Assembly: GCA_031763025.1 (NCBI GenBank) | Contig: JASSKH010000032.1 | Span: 2,931,001 to 2,995,000, forward strand | DNA length: 64,000 bases | Direction of reading: 5' to 3' | DNA from: Macrocystis pyrifera | Lineage: Eukaryota; Sar; Phaeophyceae; Laminariales; Laminariaceae | Shown: positions 1-10,764 of the stretch, one piece after another | How positions within the stretch are numbered: the stretch's first letter is position 1 | Layout: each line of letters begins with the position of its first letter | The notes under the pieces: model-generated | The model's database searches: none | What the model saw: the letters and a program-made list of their open reading frames with translations, nothing else | Told to the model about the DNA's origin: nothing | Made by a program: the position numbers and the translations under genes

Positions 1-571
1 ATGGTTGGTCCATCACGAGCTGGGCCAGTCAAGGCATTGTTAATTTAACGGGTTAAACATGCCCCGGCCAAGGTTGTTGCGAAGTAAGACTTGAAACGTT
101 GACACGGCTTATTTCGTCTACCGAGCGACATCAAAGACTAAGTGATCAATACATTGAATAGATATTGTGGTCGCACGATGTTCTGTAGCATGTGGTTGCT
201 TTATAGGATACGTTGATCGAATAGTATGCGGATGAGCCAAATATCAGTGGGTCATACGTATGGCACGTACGAGTAAACGGTTAATTATTTATTGGACGGG
301 ATATTCTGACGGGAGATAGTACGGAGTTCCGATATTGAGATAAGGTTCAAACAATACTCCTTGAGGCAGTATGAGACTGGATTGACTTCCTGGGAATACA
401 GGATGGCTCTAGGAAGTTCCCAGTGATGTGAGAAGGACTGATTGAAGAACTTTGGCAAATACGGAGGTGAATACATGATTTGGGAGAGGGGAACGAGAGT
501 GACGCATCACAGCTCACTCTCTCTTTTGTTTCCCTCCTTCCCGACAGCAACGAGTATTAAATATTTATTAA
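1..571. other. Left flank, no gene recognised
   Basis: No reading frame in this stretch looks like a protein. The last 100 bases before the copia element are pyrimidine-rich and then AT-rich (ttaaatatttatt near 556-569). This stretch occupies the place where the U3 part of a 5' LTR should be, but it does not match the sequence upstream of the 3' terminal repeat. Confidence 0.5.
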
Positions 572-658
572 CATCTTCTACACGTCTTTGCACAACACCC
601 GACATCATGTCGCGGCCATAGCGACGAGGCCATCCCCCGCACGAAGCGGTCTATTACG
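572..658 (+). repeat. 5' terminal direct repeat of copia element 1
   Basis: The 87 bp from catcttctacacg to ctattacg recur at 7131-7217 with a single G/T difference near position 18. The match stops abruptly on both sides: the internal side reads gctagcgaag here and acacactgg after the 3' copy. It is probably the R-U5 part of an LTR. No TG...CA ends and no standard initiator-Met primer site were identified. Confidence 0.85.
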
Positions 659-1723
659 CTAGCGAAGTCGATCGATAAGATATCTTCGTGCGAGGGATAG
701 GCAAAGATGGACCCATTAATTCTGGCGAAGACACGAGGAAGATGGTCGAAGACAACTTCGAACAAGCGCTCCGGCAACAGCAAGCTGCACGTGACGACAG
801 TTCAGCGGAGGGAGAGAGGATAGACGAAGGACGAGCAACCGCCCAGGAAGGACCTGTGAGCACCGCCGCATCGTCACCCTCCCAAAAATTCACGCAGGAC
901 TACGCACGAGTACAACAGCAAGCGTGGGCGTCAGGCCCAGCCTCAGGAATGTTTCGATTTAGTACCAGAAATAGGCCCAAACCGTTTGATGGTGATTTTA
1001 AGAGTGGGGAAGAAAGACAGCAGAAGATTTTGATTTTTGAGGGACAAATGATTGCGCTGTTTGGGGAGAAGGGGTGCCTTGATGCAGTAACAAGTGACGT
1101 GCCTATTAAGGTTGGACTTCCGAATGTAGACGAGGAAGCCCTAAAGAGGGAGCATGGAGCAGAGTCGGTAGCGAAGGCACGCGTTGCTTGGGGTATCCTC
1201 ATCCACCAGATTACATATCCCCCAATGCTTGAGAAAATATGGCAGCAGGAAGCCCGAGTGAGGGTTGGAATTTTTTTAAGAAGTTTTATGCCCCACAGTC
1301 TTCGGCCGAAAAGGCCAGACTTACTCAGACTTGGTATGGTCTTAAGATGAAGGACAGAGAGCACCCGAACGAGTACTTTGCGAGGAGTAGTGTTCTTAGG
1401 AGTCGGCTTGCAAATCATGCGGTGACCTTTTCCGACTTGGATGCAAACCAACACTTGGCCCGCAATCTTTCCCACGCATTCCGAGTTCAAAAGAGCATTT
1501 TGCTCGCAACCGCAGATTTGTCGTACAAAGTCCTTGAGGATGTGGTACTGGACGCTCATGGCGAGATGGAGATGGCGAAGGAGGAGGAGAAGAGGAATGG
1601 GACGGGACATGCACTCGTGGCCCCCGACTGGCCAGGCCGGGGGAATGGGGGTGTTCAAGATGGCGGGAGAGGGGGTCAAGGCGGTCGTGGAAGAGGCAAG
1701 AGGCGCGACTACAAGAAGGGGGA

Positions 1724-1763
1724 GCAGCAGCAGCAGAGGCAACAGCCTCAGCAGCAGCAGCAG

Positions 1764-1803
<40 letters not shown>

Positions 1804-1816
1804 TTCAGCAGCAGCA
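1724..1816 (+). repeat. CAG microsatellite coding polyglutamine in gag
   Basis: A run of CAG with interspersed CAT, CCT and AGG triplets encodes a Gln/His-rich tract inside Gag. The longest pure part is near 1777-1803. The unrelated copia element 2 has a similar CAG tract in its gag (21627-21730 on the other strand). Confidence 0.9.
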
Positions 1817-2101
1817 TGTGAGTCATGGCGGTGGTGTTGGTTGGGGCGCAGTGCCACATTGGGGCGCTCGAGAAGGAGGACCCGGGAGCAGGGGAAGCAA
1901 CGGAAGGTTTGGGGGTGGTCGTAGACAAGGTGCTGGGGGAAGAGGTAGGGGTTTGTTACCATACCCCCCTCCCCCCGGCAGATACGACTACTCTCGGTAC
2001 CCGCCGAACGCCCCTCGCCCTTATGGTCCGCTGCCTGTTTATGGAGCTTCTCCTCAGAGTAGCCACGCGGGCGGACCTCCACACCCCTCGCATTTCCCGC
2101 C

Positions 2102-2253
2102 GGGTCGACAACAGCAGTGGCCGCGCCCGTACGGTCAAGGAAATATTGCCGCCGCTGCCCCGGGAGGGTCGACAACAGCAGTGGCCGCGCCCGTACGGTC
2201 AAGGAAATATTGCCGCCGCTGCCCCGGGAAATATTGCCGCCGCTGCCCCGGGA
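2102..2253 (+). repeat. 64-bp tandem duplication plus short satellites in gag
   Basis: A 64-bp unit beginning gggtcgacaacagcag occurs at 2102-2165 and again at 2166-2229, essentially identical. It is followed by extra copies of a 21- to 24-bp piece containing attgccgccgctgccccgg. Because 64 is not a multiple of three, the duplication changes the reading frame; the same peptide is read in one frame in the first unit and in another in the second. Confidence 0.9.
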
Positions 2254-2760
2254 TATGGTAGTGTTTTCCTTGCCTCCGGTGTTGCTGCCACCACTACCGC
2301 CGAGGACAGCTTCTACGAGGACTACAGCCACGACGACTACTACAGCGACTACGGTGATTACGGCGACTACGGCGACTACGAGGGTGGCTACTATCTACAG
2401 CAGCCTGCTTCGCCGTCACCGCAGTTTCAGTCGCCGCCACCGCCGCCGTCGCAATTCCATCCGTCACCGTCGCACTTCCAGCCGCCGCCGCCGCCGCCTC
2501 CGTCGCAATTCCAGCAACCGCCCCCGACCCCACAGCAACAGCATCATCCCAGCTATGCCCCGTCCCCTTCCTCTTCCTCTCCTGCCGGAGCATCTTCATC
2601 TCCCAACGGCGACCTCCACAGCCTTGTGGCACGTTCAGTGCCACAAGGCAAGGTGGAGTCAAATTCTGGCAGATTAGGGGTGTATGGGTTAGCTAGTCTG
2701 TGAAGGTGTTAGTGTGACGGGTCGTGGGATAGGTCCGCCAGGTAGGGGGATTCTATTTCC

Positions 2761-3236
2761 GATATTGGGGCAACAAATCACATCACCAACGATTCTCGAA
2801 ATGTGTACGATTGGGTGGACATTCCACCGGGGAAGGAAAACAAGTGTTGATTGGTAGTGGTGAGGGGATGAGGGTGGTAGGAATAGGCAGTCTTAATCTA
2901 AGGATGCATTCCAAGGTTGACGTCAACGTGAAGCTCACTAACGTGTATGTCACGGAGGGTATTGGATTCAATCTGTTCTCCCTCCACGATGCTCAATCCC
3001 GCCAAATCATCACGCTTGACAAAGAGGGGGTACACCTCTTTGGCAATCGACTTACTTTTCCTCGTGACGAGATTGGATCATGTTTGCGCGCGACCCGTTT
3101 GAAACCAACCCCCACAGTCGGACTTACTGCTGTGTCTGTTTTATCTGGTGTTGCCCCCCGCCCCCCTTCTGAGCATGCTGTGACGAGTGGTTCACTCCCC
3201 CCCCCCTTTCGCAACCCCTACCTTCCACAGACGTAG
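2761..3236 (+). pseudogene. Retropepsin-type protease of copia element 1, degenerate
   Basis: The motif DIGATNHITND at 2761 corresponds to the copia catalytic motif D-S/T-G-A-T, with Ile in place of Ser/Thr. A TGA at 2848 and a frame change follow, after which VLIGSGEGMRVVGIGSL and NVYVTEGIGFNLFSLHDAQ give the typical flap and second half of copia proteases. The domain ends in a proline-rich tail with a stop at 3234-3236. The protease would cleave the element's own polyprotein. The altered catalytic triplet and frame break make this copy inactive. Confidence 0.82.
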
Positions 3237-3250
3237 ATAAGGGAGGGCCC

Positions 3251-3500
3251 GGCATAGTGCCTGGGGTGTCTGGTCCCCACCCCCTTGCGAATCTAGGTTT
3301 CCCGCCTGCCGTTCGCGGCATAGTGCCTGAGGTGTCTAGTCCCCACCCCCCTGCGAATCTAGGTTTCCCGCCTGTCGTTCGCGGCATAGTGCCTGAGGTG
3401 CCTGGTCCCCACCCCCCTGCGAATCTAGGTTTCCCGCCTGCCGTTCGCGGCATAGTGCCTGTGGTGTCTGGTGTCCCGCCCGCCGTTAATGGTGTAGTGC
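3251..3500 (+). repeat. 66-bp minisatellite between protease and pre-integrase
   Basis: Three full 66-bp units lie at 3251-3316, 3317-3382 and 3383-3448, with a partial, diverged fourth. Each begins ggcatagtgcct. The unit equals 22 codons, so copy-number change keeps frame; one frame reads a Pro/Val-rich repeat including FPPAVRGIVPEV. Confidence 0.92.
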
Positions 3501-3597
3501 CTGCAGAGCCGTCAGCAGTGTCACCCCCCCCGGAGTAGAGTGAGGAGTAGTAGGAATGAGCTCCCTTGTTGCTGTCCACGGATTGTAGGCCCCCAAC

Positions 3598-4709
3598 TTG
3601 GACGTGTTCATGGACACTAGTCTTATGGATGGGTTTGATAACACCCCACCCACTTCCTTTTTTCCAACCCCCATTGGTTTTGTAGAAGCGCCAACGCTTG
3701 AGGAATCAGACAAGCATGCCCCCGAAGAGTGTGATGTTTACCGTGTAAAACCAACTGCTGCATCTGTACTTGCCCCGGGGCCCCGTCCCGTTTCCGTTGG
3801 AAAGTCTGGGAAAAGGATTGATATTAATCATTTTCATTTTTCCTTCGACCATCTGAACGAACGTTTGTTGAGGGAAACGGCTAAGCAGCAAGGCGTAACC
3901 TTGACTGGTGTACTGCAGCCGTGTGCCGGGTGCTTGGAGGCGAAAGGTGTGCGCGTCAGGGTGCCACGGAGGACGACATCACGAGCGGAGAGGCCGATGG
4001 AGACTGTGCACATCGACCTAGCGGGCCCCTACGAGCCGTCTTTGGGCGGGTCAGTGTATCTGATCATGTTCGTGGACAGCGCACCACGGTGAATGAGGCC
4101 GTACGGCATGGCGAGGAAGTCCGAGACCACCAAGTACGTCCAGAAGTTCGTCGCCGACATGAACCACATGGGGCGGCCGCACTGCTTCCGCACGGATAAC
4201 GGTGGGGAGTTCACCAGCCGTAGCTACATCGACTTCTGCGACTCCGCTGGAATCCGTCGAGAATACACGGCCCCGGGTAAGCCACAACAAAACGCCGTTG
4301 TCGAGAGCGCGATTTGGCGCGCAATGAAGGGGGGGGCCATGCGGCTCGTCGCGAGATTCGGCGGCTTTTTCCCGGGGTCGACCTCGGCCGCATCCCCTAC
4401 ATAGGCGCTAACGGGGACCGCCTGTGGCTGGAGGCTGTACTTTGGGCTGCCGACTGCTTCAACCGCTCGGCGACCAAGGCCAACACCGGGTGGCGGTCAC
4501 CATACGAGGTGTTCTTCTCGCGACTGCCGGATCTGCAGGTGGTGCCGTTCTTCCAGGAAGGTATGATGCGGGTGGATCGCTCCACTAAATCCGACGTGCA
4601 GTCGGTGTTGTGCTATTTCCTGAACAACGGCTACAACCACCCCTCATCCGCCGTAAAGGTGATCAAGGGCTCGACGGGCGGGATATGTTTTTCAAGCGAC
4701 GTGTTGTGA
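3598..4709 (+). pseudogene. GAG-pre-integrase and integrase of copia element 1
   Basis: The GAG-pre-integrase zinc-binding part is visible as INHFHFSFDHLNERLL followed by CAGCLEAK (an H-H-C-C pattern). The catalytic core follows: first Asp in VHIDLAGP (codon 4015), second in RTDNGGEF (4195), Glu in NAVVESAIWR (4303). The 35-residue spacing between the second Asp and the Glu is exactly the D-D-35-E of retroelement integrases. A TGA at 4090 interrupts the core, and a frame change near 4340-4390 joins it to the C-terminal part (LWAADCFNRSATKANTGWRS) ending at 4709. The enzyme would insert cDNA into host chromatin. All three catalytic residues are present, but the frame is broken. Confidence 0.9.
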
Positions 4710-4814
4710 ACGGTTCCTCGTGTGCCCGTGGTGCCGTTGCCAGCGTCAGCGGGCGTGGGGGGACCAGTGTACGCCGCTGCACCAACAACGGCAGATTATA
4801 GCATCACCTACACG

Positions 4815-4967
4815 CCACCGCCGCTTCCGTCACCGCCGTCACCGCCCCTTCCGTCGCCGCCGCCACCGCCGCTTCTGTCGCCGCCGCCACCGCCGCTTCC
4901 GTCGCCGCCGCCACCACCGCTTCTGTCGCTGCCGCCACCGCCGCTTCCGTCGCCACCGCCACCGCAG
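4815..4967 (+). repeat. 24-bp Pro/Ser/Leu-coding repeat, integrase-RT hinge
   Basis: Repeats of about 24 bp (ccgccgcttctgtcgccgccgcca and variants) encode PPLPSPPP or PPLLSPPP. They lie between integrase and RT and are followed by SGRTRSK. The antisense glycine-rich frame is a shadow of this repeat. Confidence 0.85.
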
Positions 4968-5055
4968 AGGATATCTGGACGCACTCGTTCCAAAACGGTG
5001 TCTTTTTTCAGGCGCACCGGCGGTCCAACACTCACCCGGGACAGAGGAGCCGCGT

Positions 5056-6431
5056 CCCCCATCGCCGGTGAATAACGATCAGGGTTTGAGTCATAGCATC
5101 GGACTCATCTCGTTGCTAGACAAAACGACGCTAGTGGGGATGGTGGCTTCGAATGGTGCCATCAACGCTGGTCGCCGTGACAAGCCGTCGTCTACGGGGA
5201 ACCACGGGGAACAGGCATTCTCTCTTGAAGGACGTCAGGGGCCGGCAACGTCTGGGGGGCGCGGAGGGATACCGTGTGTTTTTGCGGCGAATCTGGCCAC
5301 TCGGGAGGAGATCGACGCCACGCTGGACGACCAACGACCGCCCCATAAGCCCCCGGATTTGCCGCAATGCTACGCGTCGGATCTCAGGGTGCCGCGGAGT
5401 TATCAGGAGGCCATGCAGACGGAGCACGCTGATCTTTGGACGGATTCGACCGCGCGGGAGTTCTACGGATTGTTGGATGCGGGAACGTTTGAGCCAGTGT
5501 AGCAACCAGTCTCCAACTTCATCAACGCCATGTGGGTTTTTGATTGGAAGGCTGATGAGTATGGTTGGCCGACGAAAACCAAGTCTAGATTAGTAGCGCG
5601 GGGGGATGAGCAGAGAGCTAACATTGATTTCGGAGAATTGTTTGCGTCCACCGTTGCTGTCTCGAGTGTCCGGTTGTTGACAGCGATGGCGTGCGAGCTA
5701 GATCTTGACTTATGCCATTTTGATATTGAGCAGGCTTTCGTGCAATCAAGCCTCGAGGAAAACGTGTTTATGCGCTTACCCCGAGGTTGTGGTAGGTTGT
5801 CCGGAAAGATTGTACGATTGAATAAGAGTCTATACGGCCTGAAGCAGGCTTCAAGGCAATGGCATGCGCACCTTACTAGATGTTAAAGACTCTGGGTTTT
5901 ATGCAATGCTTGGCTGATGCATGCGTTTTTCGTTTGATGGAAGAAGCAACTGTGGTGATGACTATAGTGGTGCATGTAGATGATATATTTGCAGTAGGAG
6001 AGAAGGAGAGGTGTGATCGGTTCGGGAAGGACTTGAACCAGATGGTACCGGTCAAGAACTTAGGAGAGTTGCGTTGGTATTCGGGGTGTTTCTGTGAGAG
6101 GGATTGGGAGAAGGGAGTGTTGAAGATTTCCCAGCAGACTTTCGCTGAACATTTGGCGGATGAGTATGGGATCGAATTTGGTAAGAGTGTTCCGCGTTCT
6201 GTTGGCGCGAGACTTGCTGAGTTCGACGAGAACGAAGCACGAGGGCACTGGCCTTTTCGCGAGCTGGTAGGCTCACTTATGTGGCTAACAACCCAGACTC
6301 GACCTGACATCTCTAACGCAGTAAGAGCGGTGGCTAGGTACTGCTCAGCGCCTAAGCGTGTCCACTGGAAGGCGGCACTTGGTATTTTAGGATATGTGAG
6401 ACGGACGAGTTCATTAGGGATTACTTTTTAG
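5056..6431 (+). pseudogene. Reverse transcriptase (RVT_2) of copia element 1
   Basis: The N-terminal portion contains PRSYQEAMQTEHADLW and FYGLLDAGTFEPV, then a stop at 5500. The core continues in the same frame with WVFDWKADEYGWPTKTKSRL and DFGELFASTVAVSSVRLL, DIEQAFVQSSLEENVFMRLP and LNKSLYGLKQASRQWH. After a frame change near 5880 comes the catalytic motif VHVDDIFAVG (copia YVDD box, here HVDD, codons near 5972-5983), then NLGELRWYSG and the connection TRPDISNAVRAVARYCSAP, ending at 6431. These are classic RVT_2 landmarks. The enzyme copies element RNA to cDNA in particles. A stop and a frameshift break this copy. Confidence 0.93.
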
Positions 6432-6961
6432 AAAGGTTCGGTAGGGGGGCTAAATCTGCAGGTTTTTTGCTGACGCAGACTATGCTAGTAAAGCAGCTGA
6501 CAGGAGGTCAATTTCTGGGGGGTTAGTGATGTGTGGTGGTGCATGTGTGTCATGGTTTTCGAGGACTCAGAAATGCGTCACGCTTTCCACAACGGAAGCA
6601 GAGTACGTGGCACTTGCAGATGTAGTAAAGGAGGTGTTATTTTTTGAGGCAGGTTTGGCGCTTTAAGTTACCAGAAGTGGGGATGCCATGCATACCGGTA
6701 ATCGAGGACAATGAGGGTGCAGTGCAACTTGCACAAAACCCCATTACCAACTCCAACTCCAAGCACATCGACGTGCGACACCATTTTTTCAGGGAATTGG
6801 TTGGGAGGAAAGAGATTTCGACCATCCACGTGTCGCCACCTTTTCAGCATGTGGATTTTCTTACAAAAGCAATACCGCGTGAGTCTTTTGATTTTCACCG
6901 TAGCATTGCCATGAATACATGGCGAGAACCAGTGTTGTTTTTGTTCATTTTGGGGTATTGA
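6432..6961 (+). pseudogene. RNase H of copia element 1
   Basis: In shifting frames the copia RNase H line can be followed: a degenerate DADYAS segment near 6465-6490, SWFSRTQKCVTLSTTEAEYV near 6550-6610, then EDNEGAVQLAQNP, HIDVRHHFFRELV and a terminal FLTKAIP stretch (6644-6961). It removes RNA from RNA:DNA hybrids during reverse transcription. It is continuous with the RT domain but has at least two frame changes. Confidence 0.87.
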
Positions 6962-6978
6962 AGTTTTTTGTTTGTTTG

Positions 6979-6992
6979 TTGGGGGAGACACT
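6979..6992 (+). other. Candidate polypurine tract of copia element 1
   Basis: The G-rich run ttgggggagaca lies after the RNase H stop and about 140 bp before the 3' terminal repeat. It is the usual position and composition for the plus-strand primer site. The U3 would then begin near 6988 or slightly after. Confidence 0.35.
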
Positions 6993-7130
6993 GGTAGTGT
7001 GTTTTGGTATGTAGTTTAAAACATGAGATTTGGGAATCTGTATTTTGGATTGTGGCCTTTTTATTTTTATGATATCATGATGAATAGGATTTCGGACTGA
7101 AATTCGGAAATGTGTGATACAATAAATAAC

Positions 7131-7217
7131 CATCTTCTACACGTCTTTTCACAACACCCGACATCATGTCGCGGCCATAGCGACGAGGCCATCCCCCGCA
7201 CGAAGCGGTCTATTACG
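7131..7217 (+). repeat. 3' terminal direct repeat of copia element 1
   Basis: This is the partner of 572-658 with 86 of 87 positions identical. Upstream sequence (6990-7130, AT-rich, probably U3) has no equivalent before the 5' copy. Confidence 0.85.
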
Positions 7218-8429
7218 ACACACTGGCCTCCTGCCCTGTTTTGGTTTCATTTCTTTTTCAAAGGGAGATGTGACCGATCTGAAAACAAAACGAACAACCA
7301 AATATAAAAGTGATCAAAACTACCGTCGTAGTAAAAAAAAGAAACAAGAAGAAAAGGGCAGGCGGTCAGTATATCTGGACGTCATGCTATTCTAACATCG
7401 GATTAAAACTTCATGGCGAAAATATCAAAACTGAGCGGGGCATCACAGAAATCCGGTTTTTTTTTTCCGTAAGTCGCTGGTATAAAATATACGGAACAGA
7501 GTTTTGGTGCATGATATCTCGTGATGAGTGTCGAACTGGGTAACGAGACTTACTACTTGGTTCTTCGTGTTGTGACACCAAAGTTCATATTGATCGAAAA
7601 CGACAACTTCTATAGGAAACGTTTGTACAAATTTAGTGTCAAAACGTTGGTGTTTTTGAGTTTCCGCGGATGGATGTCTCGGCGCGATCGAGTCGGAAAA
7701 TCAAAAGGTTTCAATGCTTCTTGTACTCGTTTCTTTCTTCCGCACAAAAAGTGGCGTGTCAGGGTTAAGTGCCTTCAAATATCGTCAACTAATTTGTCGT
7801 GGTTTACGAGATGCGACCACCTTAGGAAGCTTTCTCCGTTTCTTGGCTGTCCCAGCTTGCAGCGGGCGCTCCCCTCCCCTTCCTGCCACAGTACGTGCCT
7901 TGGGATTGTATTGCAGGAAAAAGGTAGCGTTTTCTCCTCCCTCGGCGACTGCCGTCGAATTTTCGCGAATTCATGCTGACAATTTCTGCTATTGGTTTTC
8001 ACAAGAAAGAAAAACCCCTTGGCTGGACTCCAAAACACAACACTCTGGTGCTACTGCCTGTAGTACTAGAGAGTTCTAACCACTAACCGCACACGGGAGC
8101 CAGCCCCTGCGTATCTGTGATACGAGTACGTACGAGTAGTGCGTCACTGGCGTCTCGGTGACTGCGAAGTTCTCTCACCAAATAATTCGATCAACCATCG
8201 GTTGGCCATAGCCCCTTTGCCTCGTCTATAGTGTGTGCCAACCATAGTCTGGAATAAGCGGTAGTGTAAGACATTACACTACAGTACTGGTTGCTTCATC
8301 TTTCATAATACCCTACGTACAGAGCACGACCGCAGTATTCCGTGACATGTTATCGCATTGTCACACCTACGTAGTCGTCGAGTATTCATCAGGCAATTGA
8401 ACGATACCTTAAATGTAAGATATTTCTAC
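7218..8429. other. Intergenic, no assignable gene
   Basis: Two overlapping plus frames (7521-7979 and 7714-8079) are open for 120-150 codons but show no family resemblance, biased composition or splice context. I regard them as chance. The rest is featureless. Confidence 0.5.
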
Positions 8430-9352
8430 GACAGCAGTGTTTTTCAAGCTGCCATCGACCATTCAATGAAAGTATTGCATTGGATGAGGCCTCCTGCCCC
8501 GGTCGGTGGTCCTACCGAATTTCCCTTTGTTTCTTGGTTGGTGATTCGCCACCGACCAGGCGCTGTGTGGTCAAACCCAAACTTGCTTTCTACTGGTATA
8601 TTTTAGTCATGCGGTCACATGCATGGGGAGAAAACTGTCTCGACAGCTGGAGACAGCAGTGGCAGCTCGCTCGTGATCGGGTATTATTTAATATCTGGTA
8701 TTATATGTAGTGGTCCTGTTTCCTCTTTGGCGGTTGGATCTGCGTGCAAGTGGTCGATCCGACGTAGATATTCGCTCCGTTCTCCGACTTCCACCTCCGG
8801 ATCTTCATGATCTCGTCAACGAACGGTCGTACCCGCCAATGACTTGCTCTCCGAGACGCTGGGGTGGCTGCGAGGACGAAATTGTTCTGGGGTTGATCTT
8901 AACCTTTTAATAAAATAGGAGAGATAAATAATATAGGTGCACCGGGGCGTGCCTTCCGGCAATAAACGGGTGAACCAAGCATGTATACGAACTAACTCGA
9001 ATTTGTTTACTGCGCTTGCAACAGCTTACCCGGCACCTCCCGTCCTCCCGTCCTCCAGTCATGCTCGAACGCTATTACAGAGCGTTGTTTGTTTGTCATC
9101 TGACTAATGTGTGCCCTATTACCGTGACGGAGTAATGCGATAGGGTAAAAACGACGCTGCTACAGTAGCCCCAACCAACTCTCTGGAAAACGTAACGTGT
9201 CCGCGCAGGCACCTGTAAGACGACAAACCGTGCTGCCAATGTAAATCTAATGCTGTATACAATGTGCCCCCGGGAACCTGTATTTGCTTCATCCATCCCG
9301 TACCAGAGTATGTGTTTAGGCTCACAGCTATCATATATGCATGGCACAAAAT
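8430..9352 (-). mobile_element. Dispersed repeat family A, copy 1 (partial)
   Basis: Read on the minus strand, this stretch matches the plus strand at 26842-28060 in the same order, for example tggtacgggatggatgaagc, ccctatcgcattactccg and gaggtggaagtcggagaac. It lacks about 340 bp present in copy 2 (roughly 27260-27600). A decayed tyrosine-recombinase-like tail is recognisable (KIRRWKSENGAN on the minus strand). Element type is undetermined. Confidence 0.75.
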
Positions 9353-9373
9353 CTATACACTATTGAACATACA

Positions 9374-9484
9374 CTATTACGGGGGTCCATAGAAAATAGG
9401 ACCTATGGTATACATAAAAAAACAAATATTTATCTATTTTTACCAACAAGATTTGGTCCTGTTAACTATGGACCCCCGTAGTAG
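9374..9484. mobile_element. Palindromic MITE, copy 1
   Basis: The left end ctattacgggggtccatag is mirrored by ctatggacccccgtagtag at the right. The middle is AT-rich and has no coding capacity. Near-copies occur at 35398-35508 and 50152-50269. The ends are compatible with TA target duplication of the Tc1/mariner type, which would place the TA inside CTA...TAG. It lies directly beside repeat family A copy 1. Confidence 0.85.
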
Positions 9485-9699
9485 AATCCTGAGCTTTTGA
9501 GCCCATTTTTGCACTTGTTTGGGCCCAAACATTTTCGAGCCATTATGGGGACGTAGTTTTGAGCCTAGCAGCATCTTCAACGACGATTCCCTAAGAGATA
9601 TATCATCCGCCTGGAGAACATCAATGTTCTAGCGAATGATATTTCTTCATCGGTGATGTAGTAGCCCATTGTGCTATTCTCCCTTGCTGCGTCAAATGA

Positions 9700-9897
9700 T
9701 TTTTTTGCGTTTTCGCGAGCTTTTTGTGCTACTCGCTCGCAACATCAAATACACCAAACACCTTGTCAGACGTGAACTGTCGTCTGGCATCGAGAGGCCC
9801 TCACAGACTCCATCATGATGAGCACCCTTCAATTTCACAGGTTTTAGTCTCCTGCGAAGAGCTGTAGCTGTCCACAAGTGATGTGCAAACGTTCAGT
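9700..9897 (-). repeat. Dispersed repeat family B, copy 1
   Basis: On the minus strand tttgcacatcacttgtggacagctacagct and the following 150 bases align with 60148-60360 on the plus strand, with moderate divergence. No protein is evident. Confidence 0.6.
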
Positions 9898-9900
9898 TGG

Positions 9901-10764
9901 GGGTTGTTTTCTGTCGCATTTTGTGCAACGCAAATTTCGACCAATATCAATCACTGGAGCACATGTTAGTCGAGGTATACACCTGTCTGTTGAGAACCTG
10001 CGGGGCATCAATCTCGATCGAAGCACAAGCTGCTGTGATGAATCTCTAACAAGTCGCCGTCGCTCTCCGGGAAGCACGAACCAGCCGCAGTTCTGAACGC
10101 AGCGTGTCAAGATAGCATTGTTTTTTTCTGTCCCGATAAAAACATCTAGACATTAGAGTGACCGGATACTCGGGGACCAGGGGACGCTTGGGTGCCAGCG
10201 TCGCTTCAAGGATGACGTTGAGACCCAACAACTAATTTCCCATAATATTGACCCGTTTTAGTTTTTTTTTTTTCAAAGAATGCACGCCAACGGCGATCAC
10301 TTCTGACCAAACAGAAAATGTCTACAAAAATATCTCTCGTTCCAAAATTACGAAAAGCTGCTGATGTCGGATTGTTCTTTTTTACAAGGTTTAAATCTAA
10401 TCCTTCGTTCCACGAATATTATGTTGATGCCGGACTCAAAGGGGTCGGTGGGGTGTGCGTGGCATGGTAGGCCAACACAGGTTGTGCTCGTCGCCGCATA
10501 CCTGGTACATATACTTCGTATACTCTTTCGATACATATATAGATTTTTTCAGCTCAAAAAATAGAGGCGACCTGGCCAACACATTCTAGAACTGGCACAA
10601 ACGTACCTATAAGAGAGAGAAAAAACTGCCTGTGTGAAGAGCATCGCTTTGGGAACCTCCTAGCTTCGGCCATCACCAGCCATATCGACCCTAATCACTA
10701 CTGTTCGTAAGAGCCAACAATTCGATCTCGATCACAAACGCTACATAAAAAGCTTGCTGCATAC
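9901..10764. other. Intergenic, nothing recognised
   Basis: There are only short frames and a few homopolymer runs (for example T-run near 10262). The final bases abut the 5' LTR of the gypsy element. Confidence 0.5.

Larger units (their letters stand above)
688..2703 (+). pseudogene. Gag (UBN2-type) of copia element 1, frame-broken
   Basis: The first segment (688-1350) starts at an ATG soon after the left repeat and holds a charged N-terminus followed by the line FDGDFKSGEERQQKILIFEG. A frame change near 1240 leads to 1239-2261, which carries the capsid-like region (WYGLKMKDREHPNEYFARSS) characteristic of copia UBN2/gag proteins. A Gly/Arg-rich and polyglutamine tract follows, then a Tyr/Asp/Gly and Pro-rich tail in a third frame that ends at 2703. 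No CCHC zinc knuckle was found. Breaks: one frameshift near 1240 and one caused by a 64-bp duplication at 2102-2229. The product would package element RNA in cytoplasmic particles. Confidence 0.85.
572..7217 (+). mobile_element. Ty1/copia retrotransposon, degenerate (element 1)
   Basis: Protein domains occur in the order gag, aspartic protease, GAG-pre-integrase, integrase, reverse transcriptase, RNase H. Integrase before RT defines the Ty1/copia superfamily. The element is bounded by 87-bp direct repeats at 572-658 and 7131-7217. Every domain is interrupted: frame changes near 1240, 2166, 2845, about 4340, 4710 and 5880, and in-frame stops at 2701, 4090 and 5500. It cannot encode a working polyprotein. 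The near-identical termini suggest recent mobilisation in trans or gene conversion. The host DNA on either side shows no clear target-site duplication. Confidence 0.93.

Noticed and set aside
900..2331. Long minus-strand frames rich in Leu, Ala and Ser opposite gag
   Set aside because: They are antisense shadows of the polyglutamine and Gly/Pro-rich triplets of the copia gag.
3251..3500. Repeats with regular spacing considered as a CRISPR-like array
   Set aside because: The units are contiguous 66-bp tandem copies without spacers, in a eukaryotic coding region.
4720..5502. Arg-rich and Gly-rich frames over the IN-RT hinge
   Set aside because: Produced by the 24-bp triplet repeat read in the wrong frame or strand; the 3' part of one of them is real RT sequence.
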